NCBI GenBank assembly: GCA_900546675.1
Contig: URDQ01000019.1
Coordinates: 1 to 27,899 of the forward strand
From: an uncultured Porphyromonas sp.
Lineage (GTDB): Bacteria > Bacteroidota > Bacteroidia > Bacteroidales > Porphyromonadaceae
Length of the DNA: 27,899 nucleotides
Reading direction: 5' to 3'
Part shown: positions 16,185 to 24,454 of the stretch, piece after piece
Position numbering within the stretch: position 1 is the stretch's first letter
Layout: each line of letters begins with the position of its first letter
Program-made: the position numbers and the translations under genes
The notes under the pieces: model-generated
Database searches by the model: none
What the model was told of the DNA's origin: nothing
The model's input: the letters and a program-made list of their open reading frames with translations, nothing else

Positions 16185-17261
16185 ATGACAGCGAACCACA
16201 GCGCCCTAACAACCTCATCGCCTACGCCACTCCACAGCCCGCTCCGCTGGGTAGTCGTGGGGTGCGGACACATCGGGCGCCGACATATGGAGCATATCTC
16301 GAAGCATCCGCAGACGCAGTTGGTCGGAATGGTCGACGTGCTGCCCGCTTCGGAGTGTGGCGCTGCACAGTATGCTGAGGTTCCCTTTTACCCAAGCGTG
16401 GAGGAGCTGCTGGAGCGTGGGGGAGACACCTTTGATGTGGCATCGATCTGCGTTCCCAACGGACTGCACTACCCTATTGCGCTAGAGCTAATCAAAGCGG
16501 GCAAGTCGCTCCTCATCGAGAAGCCCGCCGTGCTACACCCCGACGAGGGCGAGGAGCTGATCGCCCTAGCGAAGGCGCACGGCTGTCACCTATACAGTGT
16601 ACTGCAAAACCGCTTTACGCCCGTCTCAGCTTGGCTCCATCAGGTGATCGAAGAGAAGCGCCTCGGCAAGCTTTACCAGATCGAGCTGCAGTGTCTCTGG
16701 AATCGTGACGAGCGCTACTACCTGCCTCGTCGCTGGCATGGCGACCTCAAGCTAGATGGCGGGACGCTCTTCACGCAGTACTCACACTTCCTCGATCTAC
16801 TGATCTGGTGCTTCGGCATGCCAGAGGTGCAGGGCGGGAGCTTCTACAATTACAATCACCAGACGATGGTAGACTTTGAGGACTCGGGCGTGGTGCAGCT
16901 CACCTTCCCGCAAGACACGACGGGACTGCTGACCTACTCGACAGCGGTCTACGGGACCAACTGCGGGGTGCGCCTCACGGTGCTTGGCGAGCGTGGGTGC
17001 ATCGTCCTCGATGGTCCCTTTATGAACAAGCTAACGCACTGCGTCATCGACGGCTACGACCGCCCCGACCTAGGTGAGAGCGAGCCTGGCAATGCCTACG
17101 GAGCCTACAGTGGCTCGGCACAAAACCATCACTTCGTCATCGACCACACGGCACGTGCTCTGCTGGGAGACCCGACCGCTCAGGCGGTGGAGATAGAGGA
17201 TGCCCTGCGTGTCGTGCGCCTCATTCGCAACATCTACCAGCACAACCCTTACCTCTCCTAA
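16185..17261 (+). CDS. Gfo/Idh/MocA oxidoreductase, WbpB-like
   Basis: A 358-residue NAD-dependent sugar dehydrogenase. The Rossmann motif GCGHIGRRH lies at about 26-34 after a short unusual N-terminal extension. The EKP motif is at 112-114. The WNRDERYY...WHGD...DGGTLFTQYSHFLDL block matches what I recall for WbpB/WlbA, which oxidises the C3 hydroxyl of UDP-N-acetylglucosaminuronate. The adjacent DegT aminotransferase would then act at C3, so the two together suggest one pathway module. The other expected enzymes (WbpA dehydrogenase, WbpD acetyltransferase, WbpI epimerase) are absent from this window and would have to be elsewhere. The stop lies 16 bases before the next start at 17278. Confidence 0.82.
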   Translation: MTANHSALTTSSPTPLHSPLRWVVVGCGHIGRRHMEHISKHPQTQLVGMVDVLPASECGAAQYAEVPFYPSVEELLERGGDTFDVASICVPNGLHYPIALELIKAGKSLLIEKPAVLHPDEGEELIALAKAHGCHLYSVLQNRFTPVSAWLHQVIEEKRLGKLYQIELQCLWNRDERYYLPRRWHGDLKLDGGTLFTQYSHFLDLLIWCFGMPEVQGGSFYNYNHQTMVDFEDSGVVQLTFPQDTTGLLTYSTAVYGTNCGVRLTVLGERGCIVLDGPFMNKLTHCVIDGYDRPDLGESEPGNAYGAYSGSAQNHHFVIDHTARALLGDPTAQAVEIEDALRVVRLIRNIYQHNPYLS

Positions 17262-17277
17262 GAAAGCCCTTCACGTT

Positions 17278-19035
17278 ATGATCAAACTTCAGCATCGCAC
17301 CTTACTCTATTGTCTCGCTACACTCCTCCTGCTAGGGAGTTTCGCCAGTTGCAAGCAGGCAGAGCGGGAGACGCACACGCTTCGTATCCTACATACGACT
17401 GATGTACACGGCAACATACTAGGCTATGACTTCGTTCAGGACAGCTCTACCCCTAGCGGGCTGGGACGTGTCTCTACTTATGTGACTCAGGTGAGAAGTG
17501 ACTACCCGACGAGTACGTTGCTCTTCGACGGAGGCGATGTGCTACAAGGCAATGCGGCGGTCTACTACTCCAACTTCGTCGACACCGTGCGTACGCACTT
17601 CATCTCTGACGCTATGACGCTGCTGGGCTATGATGCAGCCGTCGTGGGGAACCATGATCTAGAGGCTACGCCGAGCGTCTACCACCGCTGGCAACACGAT
17701 ATGGCGACACCTCTGCTGGCCGCCAACATCGTACACAGCGATGGTCCCCTCAAGGGCAAGCCTTACTACTCGCCCTACAGCGTACATATGGTCGACGGGG
17801 TCAAGGTGGCTGTTCTCGGGCTGATCACTCCATCCGTTCCAGAGTGGATCCCCCAATCCTCTTACGAGGGGATGACCTTTGCTAGTCCAATCGCTACTGC
17901 TCATGTGTGGATTCCTACGATCCAGGAGCATGTCCATCCCGACCTGCTCATAGTCCTGATGCACTCGGGACTAGGCGACTCGGAGGGAGGTGAGAACTTT
18001 GCTATGCAGTTGGCAAACAGTGTCTCTGGTATCGATCTGATCCTCTACGGACACGATCATCAGGCTAATCAGACGACCGTGCAGAGCCCGTCAGGCTCTC
18101 CCGTCTTGCTAATCAATCCTGGGAGCCATGCGAGAAACGTGGCGGACGTGACGGTCTCCATCACCAAGCAACGCGACAAAGTGATCGACAAAAAGCTCCA
18201 AGGAGAGATTGTCTCAATGGCTTCCGTACCAGTAGACTCCGCTTTCGTCAGCTACTTCTCGGGCTTTGCCGACACGGTGCGTAGCTTTATCGCTGAGCCT
18301 ATCACACGACTCACAGAGCCTCTAGTAGGTGTGGACGCACTCTTCGGGCCCTCCGCTTATATCTCTTTGCTTCACCAGCTACAGCTAGACTTGAGCGAGG
18401 CAGACATCTCCTTCTCCGCACCGCATCGTCTCTCCCTGTCACAGCCTGCTGACACGCTACGGGTACGAAACTTCTTCGACATCTATCCCTACGAGAACCA
18501 CCTCTACACGCTGCGCCTATCAGGGCAAGAGATCAAGGACTACTTAGAGTACTCTTACGGCTTGTGGTGCGGTCCCGATGCCAGCGCGGGCGAGCATCTG
18601 CTCTATCTGAAGGATCAAGCTGACGAGCAACGCTTCCCAACGGTCAAGCCGACCTTCAACTTCAGCGCAGCTGCCGGCATCGACTACACGGTGGATCTGC
18701 GCAAAGCTCAAGGCGAGCGGATCTCCATCGAGCGCCTATCTGACGGACGCCCCTTCTCGGCCGACAGCGTCTACACGGTGGCGGTCAACTCTTACCGAGC
18801 TATCGGTGGCGGTGGGCATCTGACGCAAGGAGCGGGACTTTCGCCCGAGGAGTTGCGCCAGCGCGTCGTTTGGGTTTCGCCTTATGACCTGCGCTATCAC
18901 CTCATCGAGTGGGCAAAGGCGCACCAGCCGCTCACACCGCCTCGCTACAACAACTGGGTCTTCATCCCTAAAGAGCAAGCTACGCCAGCGATCGCCAGCG
19001 ATCGTCGCATCATCGAGGAGAGCCTTAATAAGTAA
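17278..19035 (+). CDS. 5'-nucleotidase / UshA-family metallophosphoesterase lipoprotein
   Basis: A 585-residue extracytoplasmic phosphoesterase. The N-terminus (HRTLLYCLATLLLLGSFASC) looks like a lipoprotein signal with Cys25, though Phe at position -3 is less usual. Metal-binding motifs: TTDVHGN with Asp42 and His44, FDGGD with Asp84/Asp87, GNHDLE with Asn125-His126-Asp127, a VLMHSG histidine and GHDHQ. The C-terminal 5'-nucleotidase domain has FDIYPYENHLYTLRLSGQEIKDYLE and SYRAIGGGGH, which form the nucleotide pocket in relatives. It probably dephosphorylates nucleotides or sugar nucleotides outside the inner membrane. An in-frame ATG at 17200 lies inside the previous gene and was rejected. 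The gene lies 16 bases after the WbpB-like gene. Confidence 0.9.
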   Translation: MIKLQHRTLLYCLATLLLLGSFASCKQAERETHTLRILHTTDVHGNILGYDFVQDSSTPSGLGRVSTYVTQVRSDYPTSTLLFDGGDVLQGNAAVYYSNFVDTVRTHFISDAMTLLGYDAAVVGNHDLEATPSVYHRWQHDMATPLLAANIVHSDGPLKGKPYYSPYSVHMVDGVKVAVLGLITPSVPEWIPQSSYEGMTFASPIATAHVWIPTIQEHVHPDLLIVLMHSGLGDSEGGENFAMQLANSVSGIDLILYGHDHQANQTTVQSPSGSPVLLINPGSHARNVADVTVSITKQRDKVIDKKLQGEIVSMASVPVDSAFVSYFSGFADTVRSFIAEPITRLTEPLVGVDALFGPSAYISLLHQLQLDLSEADISFSAPHRLSLSQPADTLRVRNFFDIYPYENHLYTLRLSGQEIKDYLEYSYGLWCGPDASAGEHLLYLKDQADEQRFPTVKPTFNFSAAAGIDYTVDLRKAQGERISIERLSDGRPFSADSVYTVAVNSYRAIGGGGHLTQGAGLSPEELRQRVVWVSPYDLRYHLIEWAKAHQPLTPPRYNNWVFIPKEQATPAIASDRRIIEESLNK

Positions 19036-19078
19036 AGAGGGCGAGACCCAATGCCACCGCCTGACCCTCAACTAGACT

Positions 19079-19870
19079 ATGACTTGGGTTGACCTCCTGC
19101 TCCTACTGATCTTAGCTGGTGGTATCACCACCTTCGGCCGTAAGCGACTGCGCAAGCACAATCCCGTCTACAAAGGCATAGAGCGTGACTTCGCCTCGCA
19201 TTGTGCGCTCAGCATCGAGGAGTCACCGCTCCTGCAGCTCAGCACGGCACGCGAAGGAGCCACACCCCGTTACCTAGTGGTAGACACCGAGACCATACGC
19301 TACCTGCACGACACGCTCGACGAGACACAGCTCTCCGCCATCGACACACCCCTCCTAGCGAGTCTCTCGTGGCTCCTCCTAGACGAAGAGCTACGTGTCG
19401 TACGGAGCGAAGACCATCTACTGCTCAGTGGCGTGCCTATCACGAGCGAAGCAACCGACTACCACCAGCTGACGACCGAGTTTGTCGCAGGGCATGGCGA
19501 GCCACCCCAAGCCGTATTAGAGCTATTCCTCAGAGATCTAGAGACTACGCAGATGATCGTGGGGCACAGCCTCGCCTTTCACTTAGCTGTCCTAGCACAC
19601 GACCTGCAGCACTACCAGTTGCCCAGTGAGAGCCTGCGGTCCAAGCGACGCTTCTGCACTATGCGCCAAGGCATCAACTACCTCATCTCGCACTACCAAG
19701 CCGATCCTCTACAGACACGCATCAGCCTAGAAACGCTTTACAGCAAGCTCCTGTGGGGTCGCGAGAACATAGAGATCATCTACCAGCTCAAGTCTCACCA
19801 CGACGTGGTCCTCGCCACGCACTGCTTCATCAAGCTTTACAAGGATCCAACCAGTGCAGCCGACTCGTGA
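19079..19870 (+). CDS. Membrane-anchored DnaQ-like 3'-5' exonuclease fold, motifs degraded
   Basis: A 263-residue protein. It starts with one membrane segment (VDLLLLLILAGGITTFG) and a basic stretch (RKRLRKH), so the rest should face the cytoplasm. The middle resembles RNase T/DnaQ exonucleases: Exo I as VVDTET with Asp69 and Glu71; a later GHSLAFHLAVL segment where the family has HNxxFD; and a C-terminal SHHDVVLATHCF segment where it has HxAxxDV.AT..CF. In the second motif the usual Asn and Asp are Ser164 and His168; in the third the catalytic His is not at its normal position. Activity is therefore doubtful. It is the last gene of the metG unit, 43 bases after the nucleotidase gene, and its 3' end overlaps the convergent gene by 34 bases. 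Confidence 0.6.
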   Translation: MTWVDLLLLLILAGGITTFGRKRLRKHNPVYKGIERDFASHCALSIEESPLLQLSTAREGATPRYLVVDTETIRYLHDTLDETQLSAIDTPLLASLSWLLLDEELRVVRSEDHLLLSGVPITSEATDYHQLTTEFVAGHGEPPQAVLELFLRDLETTQMIVGHSLAFHLAVLAHDLQHYQLPSESLRSKRRFCTMRQGINYLISHYQADPLQTRISLETLYSKLLWGRENIEIIYQLKSHHDVVLATHCFIKLYKDPTSAADS

Positions 19871-20634
19871 CCATGCAACAGGTGAACGAGCGTCATCACA
19901 ATGCCCAACACGACAAAAAGAAGCGAGATCCCCACATTGAGCCACTTGCGCCACCGCTGCATATCGCCAGCAAATTGCGCTAAGCGACTCAACCCCATAC
20001 GTATCAGCCCATAGACAGGATAAGCGACACTACCCGTTAGGAGCGCAAAGAGTCCCAGATAGAGCAACCCCACAGCGCCCCCCGCCTGAGCCGTCATAGG
20101 CACCAGCATACCGAAGTAGATCAGTCCCGTAGCAGGACAGAAAAAGAGAGCCGAGCTAAAGCCTAGCCAGAGGGCCCGCCAGCTCCACGCACCCTGTCGC
20201 TCTAGCGGTTGCCTCTGCTCCAGATCATACTCCTCCGCTTGATGCGTCGGCTCCTCGTCCTGGTGGTTATGATGGTCGTGATGGTTATGACGACCGAACA
20301 GCCATAGCAACACTCCCAATAGAATAATCAGCGGTCCCAGCCAATGCTCCAAGCCATACAGGATCTGCTCCTGTAGCTGGAGCGTCTGAATGCTCGTACG
20401 CAAGAGCCAAGCCGAGAGCAGTCCGAGCGAGAAGTAGAGTAGCGCACGTCCTAGTGCATAGAGCGTAGCGATCCACCACCCTTGCCGTCTACTCGTCTGC
20501 CGCCCCGTCAAGAAGAGCAGTGAGGAGACCTCCGTCGCCAGTGGACACGGATTGATCGCCACAAGGAGCGCCATCACCACCACCGCCACAAAAGGCGTTG
20601 AACCCGAGACTAGAGCTAAGAGATCGGACTGCAT
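19837..20634 (-). CDS. CcdA/DsbD-like membrane protein (ArsG-type transporter family)
   Basis: A 265-residue protein with about six membrane segments. AINPCPLATEV (Cys30) in the first segment and FFCPATG (Cys166) in a later one form the two-cysteine pattern of CcdA/DsbD proteins, which carry electrons across the inner membrane. The NPCPLAT sequence is also the mark of proteins annotated as ArsG-type aromatic arsenical permeases. A histidine- and acid-rich loop lies at about 116-131 (HNHHDHHNHQDEE) and could bind metal. The assignment between electron transfer and metal or organoarsenical export is open. The gene starts 29 bases after the porU stop, so it is probably co-transcribed with porU. 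Its 3' end overlaps the convergent DnaQ-like gene. Confidence 0.65.
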   Translation of the reverse strand: MQSDLLALVSGSTPFVAVVVMALLVAINPCPLATEVSSLLFLTGRQTSRRQGWWIATLYALGRALLYFSLGLLSAWLLRTSIQTLQLQEQILYGLEHWLGPLIILLGVLLWLFGRHNHHDHHNHQDEEPTHQAEEYDLEQRQPLERQGAWSWRALWLGFSSALFFCPATGLIYFGMLVPMTAQAGGAVGLLYLGLFALLTGSVAYPVYGLIRMGLSRLAQFAGDMQRWRKWLNVGISLLFVVLGIVMTLVHLLHGHESAALVGSL

Positions 20635-20663
20635 AACGAAACAGATTACTAGGTCAGAGTATC

Positions 20664-23600
20664 TTAGCGCACCACAACCTTGCCCGAAGTGTAGGCTGGC
20701 ACCGAGTCACCCTGCGTCATCCGCAAGCGGTAGATGTAAAGCCCCGGCAGCAAAGCGCCACCCGACTGTAGCTTAGGCTCCCAGCGTATCAGCGCCGGCG
20801 TATCATAACCAGAGCGCGCCACCATCTGAGGTGAGAGCGCAACGAGTGCACCACGATAGTCGTATAGCTCGATAGTCACATCGACCTCCACGCCTGGCGC
20901 ATTGTTGTACACCTCCACAATCAGCGGATCATCAGCCGTCAAGACCCCAGGACGAGCACGACTCTCAACCACCGTCGGCGCTTGACCAGCACGCACACGG
21001 AAGGCAAAGCTATGCTCCGTCACATTGTTGCACACGTCCCACACCGTAAAGGTCGCTGTATGGTCGCCATCGGGCAGCTCAGGTAGCAGGTAAAGCACCC
21101 GTCCCACACCCGCCTCCATCTCAGAGGCGGTGTAGCTGCTGTTGAGGTTAAAGGTCAAGTCCTCACGACCATCCACAACCAGCGTCATGTTGTGCCCTAC
21201 GCCCGTTCCCGAAAGGTTGATCCCTGAGGCATCAGCCAGCGTGGCAACGAAGAGTGGCGTCGAGCCGATTGGGTTCTCCATCGAGAAGTTTGGATGACCT
21301 AGGTAGAGCTCTCGTATCTCTGGCGGTATCGTATCGACCACGCTGTGCTGCCCTACTCCTGGCTTGACACAGATCGCATGGCTCACGCCCATCGCTTCGT
21401 ATGGCTCGCTACCCTTCGCATCACTGTAAGCATAGAGATTGATCTTGCCATTGCCCCCGCTATAAGGGAGGTCTTTAGGCACCACAAAGGAAAAGTCAAA
21501 GTGTCCCTCCTTTACCTCAGCGATACCCGCATAAAGCATCCCTGGGTAGTCCTCAAAAGAGGTAATCTTCTCAGGATCCTTGCCGGGAGCATTGTCAATG
21601 TGCGTCTTGACTTGAGCCTTAGCGTCAAAAACCGTCACAAAGAGCCGACCCGTGAAGTCACCCTGCACGACCCCCTGACTGTTCGCCACATAGCCCCGCA
21701 CCTGGACACTATCCATTGCGTGGAGCGCCACCGCCTCCCCCTCCGAGAGGTTGTCAAGCGAGACACCCGCTAGCTCCGTGATAACCGTCTCGTAGGCTGG
21801 CATACGAAGGCGCAGAGCTGGGTCACCAAGCAGGAAGAAGTTCAACTTATTCGTCTTATCGACTCTTATCAACTCATTCTTCGCATCACGCATCACGACC
21901 CCCATAGGACGGAGGAAGCCATCCTCTTGAGGTGTGAAGAGACTCTCATGCAGCGCTCTATTCATATGCTCATTAGCCACATCCATCACCACGCGCGTAG
22001 TCGTGTAGAGTGCGATAGCCCCACTAGTCGGATTGAGCATAGCCGACTCCCCAGCCGAGGTCTGCGGGTGGTCGTAGTTGGTAAAGTCACAGGTCGCCGT
22101 GATCCACACGGGCAGGTGGGGATAGTCAAAGCGCATGATATCGGTCTGTGTCAAGATCTGCTCATCGCTCCACGCTGCGGGGCCTCCGTGTCCAGTATAG
22201 TCTAGGAGGAGCAACCCCTTCTGTAGCTCGTCCATCAGTTTGCGGCGTGCCTCCGGCACCGAGGTACGCCCGCCCACATTTTTGTGTGCGTAGGCATCCA
22301 TATAGACTTTAGAGACCATCAACTCTGGCTGCAACCGCTCCATAAGCTGGGCAATGCTGTCTGCTTGGCTTAGGTGCGAGTAGCCATCCATATTGTCGGC
22401 TACATAGCAAGCACGCGCACGCCACACGCCTGGCACCTGCTCGCTATCGTAGCGGATTATTTTATCCACTACCGCCTCAGCCTCCGCTAGAGTCCGTATA
22501 GGCAGACGACCGATCCCCACCGAGAGCGTCTGCGCTCCGATACCGACACCACGCTGACCCTCTGAGAGGAGACCAAAGTAGTCATCCGTCGAGTAACTGT
22601 AAATGTTGGTCGAGTTCTCTCCTTGATAGGTCAGCAAGAACTCCGTCAGCTGAAAGTCCCGTGCTCTCCAGTCTTGCGACACCTTACGATTGTCGTAGGC
22701 GCCATCGCCCATGAGGAGCAGCAACGGGTGGTAGCTACCCGCACCATGCTCCGCTTCGTAGCGCTGCTTATAGTTCCACAGCATCAAGCGATAAGCCGTT
22801 GCATCGGGTGTACCGCCATTGTATTCATCAAAAAGCTCTTGCTGCGTCACCACCTGCACCCGTAGCCCCGAGTGCTCTCTGTGGTAAGTTGCCAAGCGCT
22901 CCGCTGCGGGGCGCAAAGCCTCCGTCGTAATCATCAGATAGTCCGGCACCGTGTCTAGACGCACCCCACTGTGAGAAAGTGCCACCACCTGCTCCACAGG
23001 GTAAGCATCTGTCAGGGCAAAGAGCGTGTACTCCACAGGCCTCCCTGCTCCGTCAGTCACAGCTCCCGTAAAGGTCAAGGCACCTCCCTGCTCAGCTACA
23101 GGCAAGCTCATCACCTGCCCCCCGGCCGTACGTACCCACAGTTGCAGCGCACCAGCAGAGCCTGTCACCCCGATACGATGCTCTGCGATAGCTCCTGGGG
23201 TTGCAGAGAAATTGCGAAAGGCTAACTGCCCCTTGCCCCCATACTGCAAAGCGACTGGTGCCACCAGTGTCACATAGTCTAGATAAGTGGGTCGTCCCGC
23301 TGGCGACACTTGCAGCTGCACCTCCACGCTCTGAGCCTCAGAGGTCAGGTGGGTAGCAAAGCGCTTAGCGTGATAGATCCCCGCCAGATAGGTACTCGTG
23401 GAGCCATCCTCACTCCTCTTGATAATATCTCGGTACGTCTCACCTCCTAGTTGCGCTGTCAGCTCCAGCGTCTCTTTTTTAGCTGGCAACCCCACATAAG
23501 CCACACCTAGTTGTCCCTCAGCTACTGGCACCAATGGCGTCGGTAGCGAGAGCGACACCGAAAGCGGATGCCCCCCGATAGGCTCGCCAAAGAGCTTACG

Positions 23601-24149
23601 CCCCGAGGCACGTAGCGAGTGACGATCCTCCTCATGTACCACATGCGCCAAGAAGCTCGTCCGTACAGCCGTCTCCGTAGCCTGCTGCGCTCCCTGTGGC
23701 ACCACGATGCTCTGTGCCGGTAGATCCGTGCGATCGGTCGCTAGGTAGTACCCCTTGTTGCTGTAGATGTTTTGCTGGTGGCGGAAGGTCTGCTGCGACA
23801 GCTCTGGGATCCATTCGGTCGTACCCGTAGCGTAAAAGTAAACCGCCTCATCAGCCACATAGATGGGGACAGGCGTGAGCTGCAAACTATTATCCTCCAG
23901 CACCTCGCTGAGCATCGCTCCGCCCCGCCCGAAGAGACGAACCTCGGCTGGGTTCGCAATGCCCGCCTCGCGCAGTGCCGCAAAGGTCACTTTATGCACA
24001 CCCGTACGTGTCACCGAGAGACGCGCCCAGTGTCCCTCACGGAGCGGTGCGTAGTCTGCGGACTGCGCCTCCAGCCCCAGCAGAGCCGTAAGCAGCGTGA
24101 CCAGTAGCAGGCAGATAGGTCTGTATATATATAGGAGTCTATGTCTCAT
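20664..24149 (-). CDS. porU: Type IX secretion system sortase PorU (peptidase C25)
   Basis: An outer-membrane-associated gingipain-family peptidase that in P. gingivalis removes the C-terminal signal of type IX cargo and joins the cargo to A-LPS. From the ATG at 24149 (an alternative is two codons earlier, at 24155) the protein has 1161 residues, close to the roughly 1158 I recall for P. gingivalis. A signal peptide (LLYIYRPICLLLVTLLTALLGLEAQS) is followed by an N-terminal beta domain. The C25 domain starts near PDYLMITTEAL, with LLLMGDGAYDNR, catalytic His654 in DYTGHGGPAAW and Cys687 in ITATCDFTNYDHP. The C-terminus ends in a type IX-like domain (LLPGLYIYRLRMTQGD). A longer frame reaching 24278 crosses the predicted promoter and was rejected. 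PorV, which I recall as the neighbour in P. gingivalis, is absent here. Confidence 0.93.
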   Translation of the reverse strand: MRHRLLYIYRPICLLLVTLLTALLGLEAQSADYAPLREGHWARLSVTRTGVHKVTFAALREAGIANPAEVRLFGRGGAMLSEVLEDNSLQLTPVPIYVADEAVYFYATGTTEWIPELSQQTFRHQQNIYSNKGYYLATDRTDLPAQSIVVPQGAQQATETAVRTSFLAHVVHEEDRHSLRASGRKLFGEPIGGHPLSVSLSLPTPLVPVAEGQLGVAYVGLPAKKETLELTAQLGGETYRDIIKRSEDGSTSTYLAGIYHAKRFATHLTSEAQSVEVQLQVSPAGRPTYLDYVTLVAPVALQYGGKGQLAFRNFSATPGAIAEHRIGVTGSAGALQLWVRTAGGQVMSLPVAEQGGALTFTGAVTDGAGRPVEYTLFALTDAYPVEQVVALSHSGVRLDTVPDYLMITTEALRPAAERLATYHREHSGLRVQVVTQQELFDEYNGGTPDATAYRLMLWNYKQRYEAEHGAGSYHPLLLLMGDGAYDNRKVSQDWRARDFQLTEFLLTYQGENSTNIYSYSTDDYFGLLSEGQRGVGIGAQTLSVGIGRLPIRTLAEAEAVVDKIIRYDSEQVPGVWRARACYVADNMDGYSHLSQADSIAQLMERLQPELMVSKVYMDAYAHKNVGGRTSVPEARRKLMDELQKGLLLLDYTGHGGPAAWSDEQILTQTDIMRFDYPHLPVWITATCDFTNYDHPQTSAGESAMLNPTSGAIALYTTTRVVMDVANEHMNRALHESLFTPQEDGFLRPMGVVMRDAKNELIRVDKTNKLNFFLLGDPALRLRMPAYETVITELAGVSLDNLSEGEAVALHAMDSVQVRGYVANSQGVVQGDFTGRLFVTVFDAKAQVKTHIDNAPGKDPEKITSFEDYPGMLYAGIAEVKEGHFDFSFVVPKDLPYSGGNGKINLYAYSDAKGSEPYEAMGVSHAICVKPGVGQHSVVDTIPPEIRELYLGHPNFSMENPIGSTPLFVATLADASGINLSGTGVGHNMTLVVDGREDLTFNLNSSYTASEMEAGVGRVLYLLPELPDGDHTATFTVWDVCNNVTEHSFAFRVRAGQAPTVVESRARPGVLTADDPLIVEVYNNAPGVEVDVTIELYDYRGALVALSPQMVARSGYDTPALIRWEPKLQSGGALLPGLYIYRLRMTQGDSVPAYTSGKVVVR

Positions 24150-24209
24150 AAGCATTCTAATAACGTGGGTATAGCTACTTATAGTATATCCATAGCCGTG
24201 ACCGACAGT

Positions 24210-24218
24210 GCAAATATA
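24210..24218 (-). promoter_or_regulatory. Predicted -7 box for porU
   Basis: On the minus strand this reads TATATTTGC, an exact TAnnTTTGC match, 61 bases before the chosen ATG at 24149. No TTG is found at the standard spacing. It supports the shorter PorU start. Confidence 0.65.
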
Positions 24219-24302
24219 CCACAATCTTCCCTTTGGTATCGATCTCCCCGCCATATCACGACTTTGCAAATATCGCACAATCGTAGCTTACGCTCCCTGT
24301 AG

Positions 24303-24348
24303 CAAAAAACACAATAGGGACACCCCTTAGGAAGTCCCTACTGCTGTG
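24303..24348 (-). terminator. Terminator of the two-gene repeat-domain unit
   Basis: On the minus strand, TAGGGAC (24340-24334) pairs with GTCCCTA (24321-24315), with an outer CACA/TGTG extension (24348-24345 with 24313-24310), and is followed by six T residues (24309-24304). It separates the lipoprotein gene from porU. Confidence 0.82.
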
Positions 24349-24454
24349 AGTTCGTTTAGCAGATAAACTAAGCCCTGCTACGAAAGTCTATCGTCACTCC
24401 TCAGCTTGAGTCACCGACTAACAAGGCAACTGGTCAAGCCAAAGAGTACTTTGT

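Noticed and set aside
24150..24278. Longer PorU reading frame
   Set aside because: It crosses the predicted porU promoter and places 40 odd residues before a normal signal peptide.
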